From Nymphalis io (taxonomy: Eukaryota > Arthropoda > Insecta > Lepidoptera > Nymphalidae), in NCBI RefSeq assembly GCF_905147045.1, contig NC_065904.1:4216001-4280000 (forward strand): a DNA stretch of 64,000 bases, written 5' to 3'. Made by a program: the position numbers and the translations under genes. Every line of letters begins with the position of its first letter. The stretch's first letter is position 1. Shown here piece by piece: positions 61,544 through 64,000 of the stretch. The notes under the pieces are model-generated. The model made no database searches, was not told the origin of the DNA, and worked only from the letters and a program-made list of their open reading frames with translations.

Positions 61544-61603
61544 ACTATAAGATGACGATCAAAAGTTATATGTCTATATAACTTTTGATCGTCATCTTAT
61601 AGT
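61544..61603. repeat. Perfect 28-bp inverted repeat with 4-nt loop
   Basis: Arms 61544-61571 and 61576-61603 are exact reverse complements around GTCT. Confidence 0.95.
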
Positions 61604-61722
61604 AAAAAATTAAATGTTAATCTGCCTCTGGTATTAAAGAAAGCAAAACCTGGATGCAATGACAGTTCCGTAGCGTTACATTTTTAAAAATGTGTTCCTC
61701 ATTATCAAACATACATTTATCA

Positions 61723-61905
61723 GAAGCCTGCCTGTGTTGGTACCACACACTCACCACATATTTTACCGCCAAGCAGCAATAGAACTGTTGTGTTCCGATT
61801 TGAAGTTTGAGTGAGGTTGGTGGCGCATTGAAGGTGTAAGGGATGGTTAATGATCCTTACAATGTTCAACGTTTATGAGACCTGAACATGACATATGCTC
61901 ATTTT
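61723..61905 (+). mobile_element. Repeat family A: diverged copy
   Basis: ACCACACACTCACCACATATTT, split as TTTTACCGCC and AGCAGCAATAGAACTGTTGT, GGTGGCGCATTGAAGG and GCGAT-like words follow the family in this orientation, with many changes. Confidence 0.6.
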
Positions 61906-62365
61906 AAATAAATGTATAGCCACGTATAGTTTACAAAAGTGACGAAAGATCGTAAAAACGAAGTCAACGTACGTCAACGTGGTTTTGCAAATTGAGAACA
62001 TTAAAACCGTTATTGATCCGTTCTTATTTTTAATCATTTGGAAATGACTTGCGATAATTTTGCATTTTTACACGAAAATATAAAATCAACGCAAGCCTAA
62101 TTACGGTTTATGTGTGGTTCGGCTAAAAAACTAAGCAAGAACAAGGAATTAAGCCACTTAGAGGCAGACCGCGGAAGGCTTCTGACAAGGATTGATTTTC
62201 CCACTTACACCCTGTGTGTGCGTGGAACGCGTGTCTTCTATGTGGGTTTAATGGAAGTGATCAAGTATGTATTCGATAGGAGGTATATTTGCTATTAATT
62301 TGTTGTCGTACTAAATATATTTGCTTAGTAAGCTGTAAATGTAAATAAGCTGTTTTTTGTGTTTG

Positions 62366-62540
62366 GTTCCTTCAAACGAGGCGTGAAGAGGCATCTTGCG
62401 GGCCGGCAAGGCGAAGGCGGCTAGTGCAGAACGTTTTTCCCGTCTGTACTGGCCGTCGTCGCGTTTGGACTCTACTACCACTTACCATCAGGTGGAGTAG
62501 AGTCATTTGCCCTCCCGGCGATATAAAAAAAAAAAAAAAA
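62366..62540 (+). mobile_element. 3' end of the same non-LTR retrotransposon as at 17965
   Basis: Starts GGTTCCTTCAAACGAGGCG and matches 18089-18260 closely. It carries the hairpin at 62468-62504 and ends in a pure A tract at 62525-62540. The insertion is severely 5'-truncated. Confidence 0.85.
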
Positions 62541-62801
62541 ATAACTGCTTCGTCTAAACTGATATTATGAATGCGAAAGTAACGCTATTTGTTTTTCCTT
62601 CAGTATGAGTAAACCACAGTTCCTATGATGAAATTTATCATTGAAGTAGCTAAGGTCCTGGATAACGATAAAAAGTTATAAATTATAAGTTTTACGTTAG
62701 ATAACAAATTATATAAAATAACATTTTAAAATGATTCCAAAGACAGCAACATATTATTTATATTATTTGTATTTCAAATATATAGAAAACGAAAATCTTC
62801 A

Positions 62802-63038
62802 ATGCTTCTTATGTTTTTAAAGTTTACGAGTTTGCGGAATATCTTCGGAGAAGTTGATCAAGTCACATCGATTGATGACATAATAAATCATCGTTGCCTA
62901 CTCATCCAGCGCGGTAATTCCGTGTCACACACTACCCAGTCAATTTGCCGGGAGCTCGCCGCTCGTTACCAAGAACGTGATGTTGTCTCGTTTATTGGCA
63001 TTTTTAGAGGCGTCTCTTTCTATCGACTCTTCATATAA
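62802..63038 (+). other. Exon-like open reading frame of unknown origin
   Basis: A plus-strand frame of about 70 codons, with GEVDQVTSIDDIINHRCLLI, SICRELAARYQERDVV and FRGVSFYRLFI before a stop at 63036-63038. Amino-acid composition is protein-like and GC content is above the surroundings. A possible acceptor TTTTTAAAG lies at the start. I do not recognise it. A similarly protein-like but shorter frame is at 62110-62260. They could be exons of an undetected gene or remnants of a mobile element. Confidence 0.3.
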
Positions 63039-63202
63039 CGATGATTCGATAAAATTGCAAAGAACCGTACGACCTCAATATTTTGATGACTATTTTATTT
63101 ATATCAATTAAAACTTTATACAACCCTATATCCCTATATCTATATAAGTATCATTCTAAGATTAACTATCTATAATTCGCTTTGAGAATCAGTTCTTGTT
63201 TT

Positions 63203-63261
63203 ACAATTTATTTTGTATTTTGTCGTTTAATTAATAAACGACAAAATACAAAATAAATTGT
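63203..63261. repeat. Perfect 27-bp inverted repeat with 5-nt loop
   Basis: Arms 63203-63229 and 63235-63261 are exact reverse complements around ATTAA. Confidence 0.95.
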
Positions 63262-64000
63262 ACATATTGTCGAGCACTTTAAGTACAAATATATTGTGAT
63301 TGGAATAGCACCGATTACAATTTTACGACGCCTATAGACATTCAGACCCTCGATTAAACTTTATAGCTCAATTAAATTCATACAGTATTGAAGGATCGGA
63401 CATTCCAGAAGGTTCCCATTAAAAGGTCATCAACGTATCTCCGAGTGTGGTCTAATCTTCTGAGATTAATGACGTCCTCCTAAGATTGCTCTTAGCCTAG
63501 AACGTCTGCTTTCTTAAAATAAGATCTCGTAATGGCCTAGAAAACACTTTACACTTAGGTGGAAATACTCGTATACTCGTAGTTTTTTTCCGATAATCTT
63601 ATCTCCGCAGACGTGTTGTCCCGTGCCTTTGGTGTATCTTTTATATAGTTTGGGGTTTTACGTTATTTTAATGTGCCTGCATGGTATTATCACGAGTCAA
63701 AATAAAAATCTTTTTTTTATTACTGATAATAATACAAATACACGTTTTTGTGCTCTAAGACGATGATATCTTTATTAACTAGAAATGTACTGTGACGGTT
63801 GTCTTAAAGGGGTGTTATTGGTCTCGATATACTATACTTGTATTTTATTTGCAATTTTATTATATGGTAGTTTCATTATGATAAAGTTTAAGATGCAATG
63901 TAGTTTAAAAAAACTTGAATTCGCTTCTTATACCGAACGCCTTTTGGTACAGCAGTTTAGTGATCATTATTTCTAGTATAATCTTGAACAGTCTGTCGTC
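63262..64000. other. Right-edge AT-rich DNA
   Basis: No supported exon or repeat. A 63-codon frame at 63785-63976 has a hydrophobic middle but no recognisable family or splice signals. Confidence 0.35.

Noticed and set aside
1..64000. CRISPR array or bacterial operon
   Set aside because: Genes are spliced, repeats are dispersed retroposons, and no regularly spaced short direct repeats were seen.

Overview
This window is AT-rich insect nuclear DNA and most likely comes from a butterfly or moth. The evidence is short spliced exons with GT-AG introns, protein families of animal type, one nuclear tRNA, and dense copies of short retroposons of the kinds seen in Lepidoptera. Species cannot be decided from the sequence alone. 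No prokaryotic, viral or CRISPR signal was seen.

Layout from left to right. (1) 1-12120, minus strand: an EFCAB14-like single-pass membrane protein with a coiled coil. It has two alternative amino-terminal exon sets, at 5107-5407 and 11389-12120, and its 3' end lies beyond the left edge. (2) 12887-20208, plus: PIGO, the GPI ethanolamine-phosphate transferase 3, in nine exons. It is divergent from the distal EFCAB14-like start across a 770-bp promoter. (3) 23605-25007, minus: ASNA1/GET3, the tail-anchored-protein targeting ATPase, in five exons. (4) 25797-29539, plus: FKRP (fukutin-related protein), in five exons and 496 residues, divergent from ASNA1. It keeps the four zinc-binding cysteines but not the acidic metal-binding motif of the vertebrate enzyme. 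(5) 30632-38938, minus: an axonemal dynein intermediate chain of the DNAI1 type, in 17 exons, convergent with FKRP. A tRNA-Thr(TGT) lies inside its intron. (6) 45089-47028, plus: an unrecognised acidic 160-residue protein ending in Cys-Cys, with an RFX X-box-like site about 1 kb upstream. (7) 47029-64000: largely intergenic and repeat-rich. It has one GC-rich island with a possible first coding exon (52270-52368) and weak exon-like ORFs near 62.1-63.0 kb.

Repeats fall into families: A, a poly-A retroposon of about 290 bp; B, a tRNA-headed SINE with an ATT tail; C, a tRNA-headed SINE with a TTACTG tail; D, a further tRNA-headed SINE; the 3' ends of a non-LTR element; and an RTE-type reverse transcriptase remnant with an inverted 5' part. 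Target-site duplications are visible for several insertions. PIGO, ASNA1 and FKRP all act in the ER or Golgi membrane system, but nothing in the sequence shows functional linkage; I read their adjacency as ordinary gene order.

Exon boundaries were worked out by hand from splice signals and reading-frame phase. For PIGO, ASNA1, FKRP and DNAI1 the phases close without a break from start to stop.
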